64,000 nucleotides of DNA from Eudromia elegans (Eukaryota; Chordata; Aves; Tinamiformes; Tinamidae): assembly GCA_003342815.1 (NCBI GenBank), contig PTEX01000003.1, positions 3,970,611-4,034,610 of the forward strand, read 5' to 3'. The position numbers and the translations under genes were made by a program. Positions 23,895-37,452 of the stretch are shown here, piece after piece. Under the pieces are notes generated by a model. That model saw only the letters and a list, made by a program, of their open reading frames with translations. It was not told the origin of the DNA and ran no database searches. Within the stretch, counting starts at the first letter, position 1; each line of letters begins with the position of its first letter.

Positions 23895-26472
23895 CTAAAT
23901 ATGCATGGAAAGAATATATTCTTTCAGGATTTCTGTTCTTAATTATCAGGATATATTGGATTTTATACATTACTGTAATAGCAGACAATATCAAATTTGT
24001 TCAACAAGCAGAGAAATGTCCCATGTGATCACATCTGACATAATTTAATCTCTCACATTAAAAATACTGTGATAATTCAAGTTCAGTTTTGAGGTATTAG
24101 TATTTTGTTTGATCCACAACATGGCTGGTCCAGTGTTCCCAAAATAGTTGTACTGAAACCTAAAAGGTACCAGCTAGAAACATGAACCATCACCACCATC
24201 ACTTTATTTTCCTTGCAGCTTTTGTTTTCTTCTCAAATCTGAAGTTTAGGAAATTCCGCTGCAGAGTGGAGGGCACGCAGTCTGCTCAGCTTTAAAGGCA
24301 GACACATTGAAAGACTGGTCACTGTGAAGGATATCCGATTTGACAAAAACAGCTGTTTTCTCTTCAAAAGCATATTATTTCTTATATATTATGTGGTCCA
24401 CTCAGGTAGAGGACAGTAATTTTAAAGTTCAGTCTGACCTGAAGGAATTAATGCTTACGTGAAAGAATGCTAGTGTTTTCAAGGTAAATCTTTACAGGAA
24501 AGGTAAAATTTTAAGAATACATCTATAAATGGCATAACAACGATTGCTTTCAATCTGCACTTGGAAAATTATTTTTAGCTAAAAGAATAAAACTTCCAGA
24601 GCCATTTATTTGCCTCTTATACACTCAGAGCTCACAGTCACAAAGGTCTAATTGAAATAAAGTACTTATGAACTTCACAGGAAGAAAACTTTTATTCTTT
24701 TGGAAAGCCACTTAACCTGCTTTTGCAAAATAATAAAGCTTATGGCCCCATCCTGCAGAGAGAGTTACACTTCAAGCCAGCTTGAAAAAAGAGAACTTAC
24801 TCATACTTGTAAGGGGGAGGGAGACTTTATCTTATGCCCAGATTCACTTTCAGAATTACATTACTGTCATATCATGAGAAGAACTATCTGCTGTCAATGA
24901 GTAATAGATCCATGATGTTACCAGGTTATATGAACCTGCAATTCAGCAAGTAACTCCTTCATGTTTTCCTGAATATAAATATGAGCTACAAATAAGAACT
25001 ACAGGTGGCTGTGAATACAATATTGCACAAAAAACTATTTGGATCTCATATGTTTTCAGAAGTTTATAGAATTTACTAAGAATTGTCTTATATTATTGTA
25101 TTTATGTTTATATTTATACCTTTCCAGAATTTTTATATTTTGACTGAAATAAGTTCCAACATAATAGGTATTCACTTCTAACATAAAAACACACAGATCA
25201 GCTAAAAAATACGGTACAAACCACTTGTAAATGAAGAAGCAACCTTAAAGTTTTATGATACCTTAAAAAAAAGATCTACTTATCCATTCATCAACTGCTG
25301 AAAGTCAAGATGAAGTAAGTGCCTCTGTCACTAAGCTGGAAATTGCTATTTTTGTATAATAAAAAACCCTTAAGTCTTCAAAAGTCTAAGTATAATACAG
25401 GAGTGTGACAGGGTGTCTAACCCTGTCATCAAAAGCAGTATAACAGGTCATAAATCTCAACATGAGATCATGATATGCTGATGCTCTCCACGACATGGGA
25501 CAGAAGCGGGCCAAGGAAAACACACTATTGCAGAAGGGACTAACGATGCTCAAAAGTTGCAGGTTCAACAGAAAGAATGACTTAGAATGAAAATTTTATT
25601 TAGATTATAAGCTAAAGAGCTTGAGGCAGTGTAAGGGCTAGGGAAGATGCTGTAAATTTCTGCTGGTGAACGGAAACAGAATAAAGGTTTCTCACTGAAG
25701 AGTCAGTATTTGCTGAAGTTGACGTATTCGTGTTTTGTGAAGAAGTGGAAAACAGAGCGGAGGGATGGTGCCAGGCCATCACCTGTGATAATTACTAGCA
25801 AGAGGGAATTTAATAATATTGGCCACTGTACAACACTCTGATGAAACAGACTGAGAAACTGACCTTTTGGCTGAAGTTAAGCAGCAAAACTTTTCATAAT
25901 TTTTAAATAAGCTGCAATGGCTGGAAGCAATAAAGGCAATGGAGAGAATTAGTCTGGGTTAGCGGACGATAGCACTAAGGTAAGGAGAAGGTCTGGGAAC
26001 AGTGTGAAAAAATCTCACAGGAAAATACTCGCAGGAAAAATCTCTACCCACCAGCATGCAGAACAGAATTTGTAACTTACAGCACTGCACACACTGCCGG
26101 GGTATTAGGGCATTTGCCAACTGCTTCCTTTCTCATACAAATGTGCACATGTGCTTTTAATATGAAACTGAGAAAATGAACCACCCAGAAGGCACCACAC
26201 TGTATTTTTGCACTTCATTTATACTGTAAAACTGTTGAATCCTTAGAACATGCTGTAGTGAAATGAAAACAGAATGCTTTGGGGAGAGAGAGCAGACTCA
26301 CTGGGGAACAAAAAATAACTACCTGAAGTGCCATAAGTCCTTGAGAAAGTTTCTTCCCTGCTTGGTGCAGCAGAAGGTATGACTAACTTTAAATCTGTTC
26401 TTTGTCAAGCTTGCAAGGAGGAGATTCCAAATATACACAAAAAAGGGGGGTTAGGCTGATTTTATCATACCC

Positions 26473-26488
26473 ACTATATATATATAGT
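26473..26488. repeat. Perfect 16-bp AT palindrome
   Basis: ACTATATATATATAGT is its own reverse complement. A further CACTATAT/ATATAGTG pair of arms surrounds it (26,472-26,498). It is probably a short TA microsatellite. Confidence 0.85.
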
Positions 26489-29436
26489 ACATATAGTGTA
26501 TATATGTATTTAACACTTCTACTTATACAGAAAGAAATATGTTTTGGAAAATGTGCTAGGAAGAAAAAGCATCCTTTGTCCTACACAGCGTGGGAATAAC
26601 TGCTATTCATCAGAGCAGCCCGAGACTGCACAGTGGCCAACAAAGCGCACAGCAATATGCAACAATAAGATTGTATAAAATACCTGTAGGCTCAACTGTT
26701 TCCTCCATCTTCCCATATTGGCTACATCATTTAAACAAGCAAGCTCAGTCTAAAATCAATCCATAGATTTTTTTTTTTTTCAGAGAATAATCCCTCTTGC
26801 TGCATCCTGTTACTGTGCCACTTAGCACACACCAGGAAATTAAATCTTGTTAGTGGAACCTGCTGCCTAATTCTCTGAACATCAAATGAGATGTTTTTCC
26901 TTATTGTTCTTGTGGCTGGGTCACAAGAGGTCACTTCGCTTTATCTTATCATGTTTACATCTTAGAAGAAGGATTTAAATGCAACATTACAATCAAATTC
27001 TGAGGGAAAACTGTTTTTTTACAGGTTGTTACACTGAATATGCAAATAGGCATTCTCCTTGCTAAAACCTCCTCCATATTTTAAAATTCTCAATTCAATT
27101 TCTTGTATTTGTTTTATTTATAAAACAATCTACTTTTATCTCCATCAAGCAAAACCAAAATATATTTTACGTGTTTCTCATCTCAAAGGTAAGCACTTGA
27201 AAATACAAAATTACAGTCAGATATTTCTTAACAAGAAAACAGAAATCTTATATGTTTGACAAAGAATTATTGGTACTTCTGTCTGTAAACAAGTCCCATT
27301 TAGAACAGACCCTGGGAAAGTCAGCACTCAGCAAGGCAACTTACTTGCTCAGTTGAAAATCCCCATAATACCTATCACTGTAAAAGTAGATTCCAACACC
27401 TCATGACTAGAGACTGAGTCACTGATTCAAAATCCTCCTACCCAGCTAAAGCAGCAAGAATTCTGAAAGGAAAAGGGAGAAGAAAGACTTCAGAAATCTG
27501 GCACTATTTAAAACAGTGAAACTACTTGTCCAACAGCTCATTTTCTGGTATTCTTTTTAATTCTACTGAGAAATGCAAACATTTTACAGTGAAAATACTT
27601 AAGTTTTTAATGGCAACGCATTGTCCTTGACTAAGGGCTAATTTGTTCCATTATTAAGGGGCATCAGTTATCTGAGAGTGCACTTTCAGCTTTCTGTTAT
27701 TGATTTACACTTAGCCGCAGGAAACAACACCGCTTGTAGCCTTGTCTTCCAGTGCTTGATTCAGAGCCGTTTGGAGCGAAGCACAGCATGGCAGCAATCA
27801 CTGCACACAACTTACGCCGTGTCATCTCACACAACTTATGTATGAAACGACAGTCATCTTGCACTGCTAAAAGTACGTTTGAATCAACTCCCCTTTGTTA
27901 GTCTAGCATCTAAGAATATGGGAAAGACAAAGAAAACAACTGGAACAACTAAGTGGAGGTGACAGCTGAGAGAAAAAAAGAACGATAACATCCTTTAAGT
28001 ATTTAATCATATACAAGATTGAGATGCTAGCAGAGATGCTGGTGACAAAAGTCCCAGTAACAGCAACAGGCTTGGAACGACATTCAGTCATTTACTTACT
28101 AGCATTTCACTCAGTGAAAACATCCTACTAGCAACGCCACTGCCTGGTGTTGTTCAATACCACCACTGTTTCTCTCCGCAACCATTTGCCATCAGTCACA
28201 GAGAATCCCATTCAGTATTGTAAGTTCTGAGGAATGATATAAAAGCAGAAAACAGACAGCTCTAAAGACAGCAGCATGTGAAGGGAGGTATGCACCAGAT
28301 TACCTATAGCCTTCTCCCAGGGCATTTTTTGGACAGAGACTTATCAAGGAAAAGTGCTGTTCCTAGAAACTGTATCATATCTTAAATTCTTTTGCTGTAC
28401 AAAAATAAGAGTGTGAAAACACTGCCAGTGACTCTGAAGGATTCTGTCTCACTGTCACATATACCTTAGGCTTTCATCTGAAAACAGGCAATATTGCCCA
28501 AATTTTCAAATTAAAAATTCTAGTTTTCCTCTTTCAACCAAATTCTGTTTTTATTGTTGTGGGTATTTTCAGGAAGTAAATAAGCACTTTTGCAATTCTC
28601 AATAATAGATTGCAAAGCCAGCAACAAATGATCGCATCACATCATGCACCTTTAATATTGCATGTTCTTTTATACAGAACATTTTTAGGCAAACGAAGCA
28701 GTGTTTAAGTAAAAAGGAGTCAAAGAGGAGAACGCTCATCCGGCAAGTCAACAGGAAGGGCCAACTTCGTGTGTCTTGCACGGCTGCAGGGAATTTGGAT
28801 AGAAGCAGCGCAGCCTCATCACAGCAGAACATCCCAAAGCACCCAGGACCTGGGATCAGGTCCACACCAATGCCCACATACAGGGTGCTCAGGTCTTCTG
28901 TTTACAGAAGTAAGCAGAACATAAATTCCTTTTCAGCTCTGAAAACTCACATTCCTTCATGTGTGGAATCTCTTTCTCTTTGCCACTTGGAATAGTACCA
29001 AATTGTTCAGATTTAGCTCTTTCAATACAGCCCACAAGCTACCTAATGTGTCCTTGTCTTTGAAGAGAAGGCAAATCAACAAGTTGATGGATGGAACTGT
29101 GAAAAATTAGCAGCTGAATTTGTCTTTCAAGCATTGATGGTGCTTCTTCTCTGCCCTTCCCAGTATATATGAGTCATTAGTCACATAAAGTGTGCCCACA
29201 GTGTGAAAGCAGAGCAATAGCTACCCTCAAAAGCTGTCTCCTTAGAACCACTCCAAAGGGCCCTGCACGATGACAGGACTGATGGCAGCGGATCTTGCAA
29301 GGTCAATGTGTTAACAGCTGTTGGCTTTGAGGAGCAGAAAGGACACACATATTGCCAATGGGTGCTTGGAGGACATTTCCATGCATATTCCAGTATTTTT
29401 TACAGCTGAAGCTTATAGAAAATAAAGATATTTAGT

Positions 29437-29560
29437 AAGTTTGCATGTGGGTGTATGTGGATATATGTACACATAAAAAATAGTGTCTGTGTGTGTATAT
29501 ATATATACACACTATGTATTGTACACTGGATACATATCCTATGGATATACAATACACTAT
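29437..29560. repeat. GT/TA microsatellite with nested palindromes
   Basis: The tract contains a perfect 22-bp palindrome at 29,491-29,512 (GTGTGT, alternating TA, ACACAC). An adjoining stem has arms GTATTGTA (29,516-29,523) and TACAATAC (29,548-29,555). It is alternating purine-pyrimidine DNA that can form a cruciform or Z-DNA, most likely from microsatellite growth. Confidence 0.85.
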
Positions 29561-31458
29561 ACTGCTAAGATTTCTGAACTACTACTATCCTACTAAAGGT
29601 AGGATAATAATTCCTATTTTTAAGGTAAGAGAAGTGACACTTATAGTGCAATAAATAACCAAATACTAAAGGAGTCTCTGGACTTCACCTGATGTTCACT
29701 GTCTTACTTGCGCCCAAAATTACAGAGAGTCTAATGTTCCTTCTGGATAGGACAGACAGACTTCCAGCAATTCAGAAGCTTCAGATGACAGTTCTGCTAC
29801 TTTCAAAGAGGGAGAAAAGACACAAACATTCTCCTAACACTAGACCTGTATGAAATTTGCCTAAGTGTAACTTTAATTTAATTCTAAAATTATGCATCCT
29901 AGACATCTGAAGTCACTGATTCTAGAAACTTCCTGTTTCAGGCAGAGTAGGGAATCAATCCCTTTGTGTGTTTTAGTAAAAGTTGATTTTTTTTCTGCAC
30001 CTGTCACTAGGAATATGGTGCTTCAGTATTAAAAACTGTACATTTTTACAGCCCCTGAACTGAAGTGTATAACTACCTTGCCTTTTTGTGGTTAACAAAT
30101 AAAGGGTGCTACTTGCTATTCTGGCAAATATAGTAAAATAGCTTTTCTTCAGTATTGTAATTTTAGATTTTTTTTTGTTATTAATTGCTCTCATATCTAA
30201 ACTTAATGACCCATAGGAGAATGTTAAAATACTGCCATCAACCTGGTCTCCTGAAGAGAGACATCGACACCAGTTATTTACCTAAAACAAAATGTTGGTC
30301 AACAAAACCACACGGAGGTCACAGAACTGCACTATAGGCACTCCAGAGGCAAGCAGGTACTATGACCAAAGACTTGAGGCTTCAGGTACTATTTACTCAC
30401 CATTAGTTCTCTTGTTTTGCAGTTTTATCTTCTCCTTTCTGAAATAACCCTGTGTAATGGGTAAACAGCAGAAGATTGGCAAGGAGCCTGATCAATTACT
30501 CCAGCTGCCAAAATACTTTGTGTGCAGAACCCATCAGTGATGGCAGGTCCCGACCCTTAAACTCGTGCCATGTGGGCATCCACCTGGACTGCTCAACGAG
30601 TTCCTGAAGAATGACTGCCTCCCTTGCCAGCTGCAGCACATGTGCTGCACTCCACACTGTAGCCCATTGATTCACCTCAACCCCACGCCTTGGGAACCTC
30701 CCCATGGCCAATGCTCTGCGGTGCCTGGGACAGCCCAGTTGCTTCCTGGGGCTCCCCTTGCTGCTTAGGGGTTTCAAGGTAAGACACATTAATAATCTGA
30801 CTTGAGGGTGGTGTCTTCTATCTCTGCATATTCCAAGTACCACTTACCATTGTTAACACCCCGCATCCAAAAGTAAAATAAATTCTTATTGCTCTGTTAC
30901 TTTTCTCTCTTCTTCAACCCCAATCTGTTTCGTAAGTACCATATCACACAAATGTAAAATGTTAAAACAGAAAAAAGATGACATATGTCTTAATTCACTA
31001 AACACACCCTAAGTCATAATGAAACAAAGGATCTAGAGAGAAGCTCAGCAGTAAAAATTGGGCAGGAGATCATTTTCAAAACCTGAAAATCATCAATAAC
31101 TTTGCATCCCATTTCAAGTCAGGTCAAAAAAAGGACCACTATACTTCTCTGCAGCAACCAGACAGATGGTGTTAAGGAAGATTATTATGCACTGCAGTCA
31201 TCCGCAGGAGGTTTTATTATATCCAAGAGTCCACTGTGCAAGGTATAAACACAAAATAAAAAGATGGTCTCTGTTCCAACAGCCTCACATGCTTTTTGAA
31301 GGGAAGAAAATATATGGAAACAGAGAGAACAAGGGAATCAAAGGACCAGAGAGGCCAAAACAAGCAATTGTTGTATGGAATTTTTGACCTGAGAGAAATT
31401 TTGCTGAGAACAGTTAATAGCCAAGTGGTCAACTTATTTTGCACTCTTGCATGTGCAG

Positions 31459-31480
31459 AGTTGCCTGTCAGTTGCCTGTC
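31459..31480. repeat. 11-bp tandem duplication
   Basis: AGTTGCCTGTC is present twice head to tail with no mismatch. It is a simple local duplication of no known function. Confidence 0.9.
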
Positions 31481-34095
31481 ACCTGGGAAAAAACATACAA
31501 AGGAAACAATGGATTAGTTCACACATGTGGACTGTGGCCTTGTCTCCAGAAAAATATACCATCAAAAGAAAGAAGGTTTGTAGTAGTACTTGCTGGTTAT
31601 TACCAAGACTTCAGACTAGGTTACACTGAACTTTAGTCAACTCAGTATGGCAGCCCTCCCATTTTCATAAAGCTCTGAACAGCCAAAACTCTCAATCACT
31701 ATATTTTAATGATCAAACACTGCAATATCTGATTCTGCAGAACTGCTTTAGAACATTACAAATAATGCTATTATGTAGAGATATCAGTTAATTATCTGCA
31801 CAATAATAAAATCACTATGTTACTATCTCAGTAATTCCTGCAGTAAATTATCCCCTTTATACCAGTGGCAACCTACAATGACAAATGAGAAAGAAATATA
31901 CTCTCAAGACCTGAAATTAAATTGAAAGAAAAACAAATAAACTACAAAAGTAGCAATACTGATACTTGTCCACTGCTATATCATCTTCATTTTTCTTCCC
32001 TTGCCACATTTTTACTGCCACAAGGAAATAATTTACCACGTCAAGGAAAACCATGTCTGTCTGTGCTGAATTACAATATTCATGTTTCTACTCGTCTGTG
32101 GCGAACTGAAGTCATAACAAGCCCAGCTCTGTTGATGAATCATACAAGCCATTTTTCATTTAATAAGGCATCTTCAAATATCACTCTTACCTCACTTGTA
32201 ATAATTACCATCAACAAGCAATGTTTGTGCCATCATATCCTCACTGCGAGAAATTTGCACAAATAAATCACTGAAAGGTTAAGGTATTTTTCATGCTCAA
32301 TATAATGTACAGTATTAATCTTCTTCATCTTGCTATTATGACTAATGAGATGTCCTTTCATCATATCAATTTATAATTATGCCAGATCACATGGTGGGGA
32401 GAAACAAGAACAACAAACAACAGACGGATATCATTTTTGCTAAAATGTTTGGGGTAAGTTATACATTTATGTTAAGTTCACAAAGCACAACATCCAGATG
32501 GAAGTACATTAGCAAAACAAAAACTGAGACACATCTTTGCCAGTTCAATAGCAAACGAACCAAGTATTTTTCAAACACCTAGCTCTGCTTTGTATTTCCC
32601 TATTTGATCCATAATTTGATACCTACTTTTTGGTATTGATTTGGAATAAAAAATCCTAGAGATAACAGTAAATACTGACTTTATTTTGGCAAAAGATGGG
32701 AAGTGTATTAGACAACTGCACGCAGGGCTGACAATTCTCAGACCACTGGGTGGAGATTGTTTTCGAGCCTGGAAATGGGTGTTGTTTTCAACACCAGTGC
32801 AGGTGATACTTCCTCATAAACAGGACGCACTTCTGAGAATGACAGGCACATCATTGCTGCATCATGTATAACAGAATGTTTTGTGACCACCAGAGTATCA
32901 GCAGTCTAAATACACGGGGTGCTCCATCCGCCATCTCCCTGCTCCTGAGAGCAAGCTCTTTTGCCTCTATCCAAGCAGAAAACTGAGCTATCTCAGTAAG
33001 TGGAATGGTTGGGGGTACTATATCATATATGAGTATTTAAATACTTCTCTTAGCAATAATAAGCAAGTTAACGGGAAATAATCGAATGTTCCCAGCCTGA
33101 AAAGCAGAACCAAAAAGATGCCGTGTCAGACCACTCTATTGCAGATGCAAATTGACTTAATTTTGCTCATCATAAAGAATTTTGTATCTCCTTAAAATGA
33201 AATTTCCATTTACTTGTCCTGTTAAGTTGCTTAGCACTAAAATTCCTAGGAATGTCTTACTTTCTTGTAAGTCTGCTTTCATACAGCTGCTAATTATTTA
33301 AACATACGAACATTCATCAAATCCTTGTCTTTGCCTTGCATACATTAACCTTTGCTGAGATTAACTGCTCCTGAAGTAATGAAAAGAATAAAAAAATTAG
33401 GTTATACAGCTATACCGTAATTTTTCTGGGAGAGAAAAATCCACATTTCTATTTTGAAGACTTATCTCCCAAATAGCTTTAAGCAATTGATGTTTCTGTC
33501 ATGATGTGCTTTAGAGAGGCGGTTGTTGGCAGATGAGATTGATGATTGCATCAGCAGAAATCAACCATTTAAAATGTTCCAGAAGACCACAGAATTAATA
33601 ATCTGCAGAAAGCATTTTAGATTATACATCATTGAAATAAGTTAGGCTACTGGAGATTTTTCTTTATATTGCTTTTTGTTTTACAATGTCACATATTATG
33701 GGAAAATGCAATGAAGCAGAAACATATAAGGGAAACAAAATCTATTCATGATACTGATATATGTGGATCATTTATTGCTCATTCTCAGGAAATTAGCTAT
33801 ATCTGAAAGCCAAGACAGGTACCATTATGAAATATTTGTTTCAGAAGAAGTTTGGGATGGAAGCACATTAGGTCAAGTAAAATATGCTCACATACAACCA
33901 TATCACTTAGGTTAAATACAATGTGAAGTTTACATTAATGATAAAAATCAGGAAATATTTCAGGCCAAATTGGAATCACTATTTACCGTAAAATATCAAG
34001 GTGAACATTCTGATACCAAATACTTGGTTGAAACCAAAGTCTAAAAGTCAGGGAGATAACTATAGCGAAGCAGATCATTTGAACTCATTATTTAC

Positions 34096-34187
34096 CTTAT
34101 GTAACTGATAGTATTGCTCAGCACCTACTCCTCCTTGTTCTTCTCCTGTCCACAGCACCAGGCGCAGAGTCCTCTTTGGGCGAAGCC
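34096..34187 (-). CDS. CPQ: CPQ internal exon: catalytic Glu pair
   Basis: This 92-bp exon continues CPQ in frame: two bases complete the glycine codon, then 30 codons read LRPKRTLRLVLWTGEEQGG and VGAEQYYQLHK. It corresponds to human residues 321-351. The EE pair holds the general-base glutamate (human Glu336) and a zinc ligand (Glu337), both intact. The acceptor on the minus strand is AATTCTGTTTTAG|GGCTTC and the donor CATAAG|GTAAAT. Compared with the human protein as I remember it, TAEEQ is TGEEQ and GAFQYY is GAEQYY; the second change puts an acidic residue seven positions after the zinc-ligand glutamate. The reading frame is open and both splice sites are good, so this is a functional exon rather than a pseudogene piece. 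Confidence 0.97.
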
Positions 34188-37018
34188 CTAAAACAGAATT
34201 TTAAATACTGTCTTTAGTACTAAATACTCCTTTATTGCAGCATTTTTTTGCACTGGTCTCTATCCTCCAAGAGCGGGAAAATCTGGGTTTCCATTAAAAC
34301 ATCTCTGCTCAAACAAGAAATGAACTATTGTAAGTTGGTTTTGGGAGCATTTTTGTTTGCAGGGAGTGACTGGGATGTGGGTTAAAGGACATGCAAGGAA
34401 GGGACACAAGCTTTTGAGGCAACTCCTCTCACATGGCCTCTGCTGCAGTAGCATAGAGAAGCAATGACAGGACTACATATCTGAAAAATGTAAAATGCCA
34501 AATTATTATCTTGATTGATTTCTGATACATATGTTATGATCATTGCTACGGTCTGCTGTAAATAATGTGTGCATGCTTTCTAAAGATCCAGATCAAATTT
34601 TCCTAAGGATTATCATTGTTTTGTCATGGTTAATTTATTACAATTAATTGAAAATGAGCTTCAATTTTTTACGAGAAATGGAAATTGATTTCAAGAACTG
34701 GAAGGTACTGTGATATTATTTTTTCTTTTAATCAGACAAATGAAAGAGCAACAATCTGCACTTCAGAATCTGGAATACAATCAGCTGCTGCGTGTATGCA
34801 AACACCTCAAAACAAGGCAATTGCAGGGCCATGCTGAACTTTGCTATGATAGCCGAGTAAGAAAGATAACTTATCAGATACAGTTTCAAATAGTTTATTG
34901 CCGTGGAAGAGATGAATAGATAGACGTTGTTACCCTTTATTTATTTGATTGATTCTATTCATAAATGAGTATGTTCGAGATATCAGAACTGAGATCAGAG
35001 AACAGTAAACAAAGAATAAACAGCATTTTATATACAACGCAATGTTAGTTATGTCAAAGCAAAGATAAAAACTCACCAAAATTAGTAAACAGAATATTAA
35101 AAACTGTAAAGCATAATTTACCATACACATTTCTGTGCTTAAAAGAAATAATATCAATATCTCTTTCCACTCTTCATTCATTTCCTAGCTGAACTGAATG
35201 AATTTTAGAAGTAGACCTGACCGTTATTTTTTTTTCCTCTCAACACAAGGGAAAATGAACTAAAGACTTCTTTTTATAAACTCCACACTAGTAATCCTAA
35301 TATATGAATATAGAGGAGAAATATTCTAAAGCTAAAAAACCCTTCAGACTTCTGATGATTTTATGATAAAGAAAGTGCAAGCCAATGCAACCAAGCGATC
35401 AAAATTTCCATTTCCTAAACGCAGACCTGCGGGTTGCAAACCCAAAGGAAGCGAGCCCTCAGTTCTTAAGTTCTTCCCTCCTCCCCTCTCCCCATCCTGG
35501 TGTTTCTGCTCCTCTCCTCATGCAGCACAGCAGCAGGGCAGGCTCCTTCCCACTTCGGAGCAGCCAGATGTCACATTACAGTAAGAACACGGTGATCGTG
35601 CGGAGGCGAGAAGGACTTGAGACACACGGTAACCAAAACTGTGCCGTTGGCTTCACTACAAAAGCCTGCTCTGCGACAGGAAAAGTGCTGGCTATAAGGC
35701 CTACAGTGCTAGATCCTGCATGATGGTCTGACTAGTGCTCGAATTTAAGTGGAAACCTGAGGAACGGGCCGTGTTCCTGTGTCCCATCCCAAGCTGCTAA
35801 GCACTGAGCACCAGGCACCAGCCACCGGTGCCCAGGCTCCGAGAGCACCTGCAGCGCGAGACCTTTGGAGGAGGGGAGCCAAGTCCGTATCAGCTCTGAC
35901 CCTCCAGGGTTTCTCTGCGAGCGGGTTCACTCGTATCCCACCAAAATGAACTAGCATGAGTTAGGAGGAAAAGAAAAAAAAAAGAAAAAAGGTATGGAGG
36001 TAGGGTTTTTAATACAAAACAAAGCATACAGAAGAAAATTTAATTTCCTCATTATCTTAATCTGAAGGTGATAAGCATTTATCTTACCTTTTATTAAAAA
36101 CACATCTATTCTGACCATACGACATCAAAGAGAGCTAATATTCACAAGTAAAGCTGGTACGAATAACATTAATGTGTGCTTTTATTAAAAAATATCAAAT
36201 ACAGCATTTAAGCTATGATCTTTTTTTTTAAATGAAGTTTATCAATTTTACAAACTTTTAAAAAACTACTGGTTCCTAAGCAAGGTAAAATCACACAAAA
36301 TTAGAAGTCTTTCAGATCACAGCCCAAATATGTACTGAAAAGACACAATAAAACAGCATTTGCACAAAAAAAGCTATGTTCTGTGATGAGAATATTATGC
36401 ACAGGGATATATAGCAAATTTTAAATTAAAAGAAAACAGCAGCACAAATAAATATACCGCCTTTTACAGTCTTCCTTTTTACACATATAAATAACTTATT
36501 ACACAGTCTGAAAAAGGACATCAGACAAAAACTTATTTTTTTAAACAAAAGTTATCCAGAACAATTTATTTAGCAAATAGACCATTTTGGCAAAGTGAAG
36601 CAGGTTATATTCATATTTATTGATGTATGAGTGCAAGGATCCTTGTGTGTCTTGTGTGGGTCACTCACATCTGAAACGATCAATTCAGATGGAAGATGGA
36701 GAGCATTTTGCCTGCCCAACCCCACAGAATCCCCACTTTCCATCCTAAAGAGAGCACCAGGGGGTGACAGGAGCATAACAGCTTGGCTTCAATAGGGGTG
36801 CTACTACTCAGATGTGTGAGAAAGCACACAAAAGGCTTAAATGGGTACATCATTCAGCACTAGAGTTCATTTTACTGACCCGCCTCTACATCCTTACAGT
36901 CTTCTTCAAGTACAACAAATACTGCAGGCTCCTAATCAAAGGAAAGAACACCTGGGCTCTTAAATTGGAGGAGAAAAATCACACATCCCCATATAGTTGA
37001 GGTCTGGGGAAAAGTATA

Positions 37019-37052
37019 TGTGTGTGTGTGCACGCGTGTGTGTGCGCTGTGT
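37019..37052. repeat. (TG)n microsatellite, interrupted
   Basis: TG-rich tract broken by CACGCG and CGC. It is a typical interrupted dinucleotide repeat inside the CPQ intron. Confidence 0.85.
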
Positions 37053-37424
37053 ATACTTAGACACTTGGTTTATTATAGTCCCTCTGTGCTGGGCGGCTCT
37101 TGGCCATTTCATCATCTCTGTGTGGTGTATGTTAGGATCACTCTGAACACCCCAGTCACAGTAAGATGCAGTCCGTGTCAGTGTCACGTTCTGTTTCCTT
37201 TAACAAAAAAGACTCATGTTTGCAGATGTCATCAAAAAACCTTGATTAACTGATGACAAAATGCTTGAGGGGAGAAAAAAAAAAGATTTGTAACTGCACT
37301 AAAAAAGTGCAGTTATTAATCAGCCTCACTTTGATCTCAACTTCAATAAAGTATTTGCCAAGACCCTTTCTTTCATAATCTATATAAAAGGCATTTACCA
37401 GTACACAAAAATGGAAGTCCATGC

Positions 37425-37452
37425 AAATAAATAAATGAATAAATAAATAAAT
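37425..37452. repeat. (AAAT)n microsatellite
   Basis: Seven tetranucleotide units with one ATG interruption. It is located in the 14.2-kb CPQ intron and likely to be length-variable. Confidence 0.9.

Larger units (their letters stand above)
23895..34095 (-). other. CPQ: CPQ intron between the 92-bp and 202-bp exons
   Basis: This 10.2-kb intron is phase 0 and bounded by GTAAAT at the right end and ATTTAG at the left end, read on the minus strand. It is AT-rich with no coding exon of CPQ and no recognisable LINE copy. It contains AT/GT palindromic microsatellite tracts near 26,473 and 29,437-29,560, an 11-bp tandem duplication at 31,459-31,480, and a GC-richer exon-like patch at 30,423-30,778. 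Otherwise I see nothing identifiable. Confidence 0.85.
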
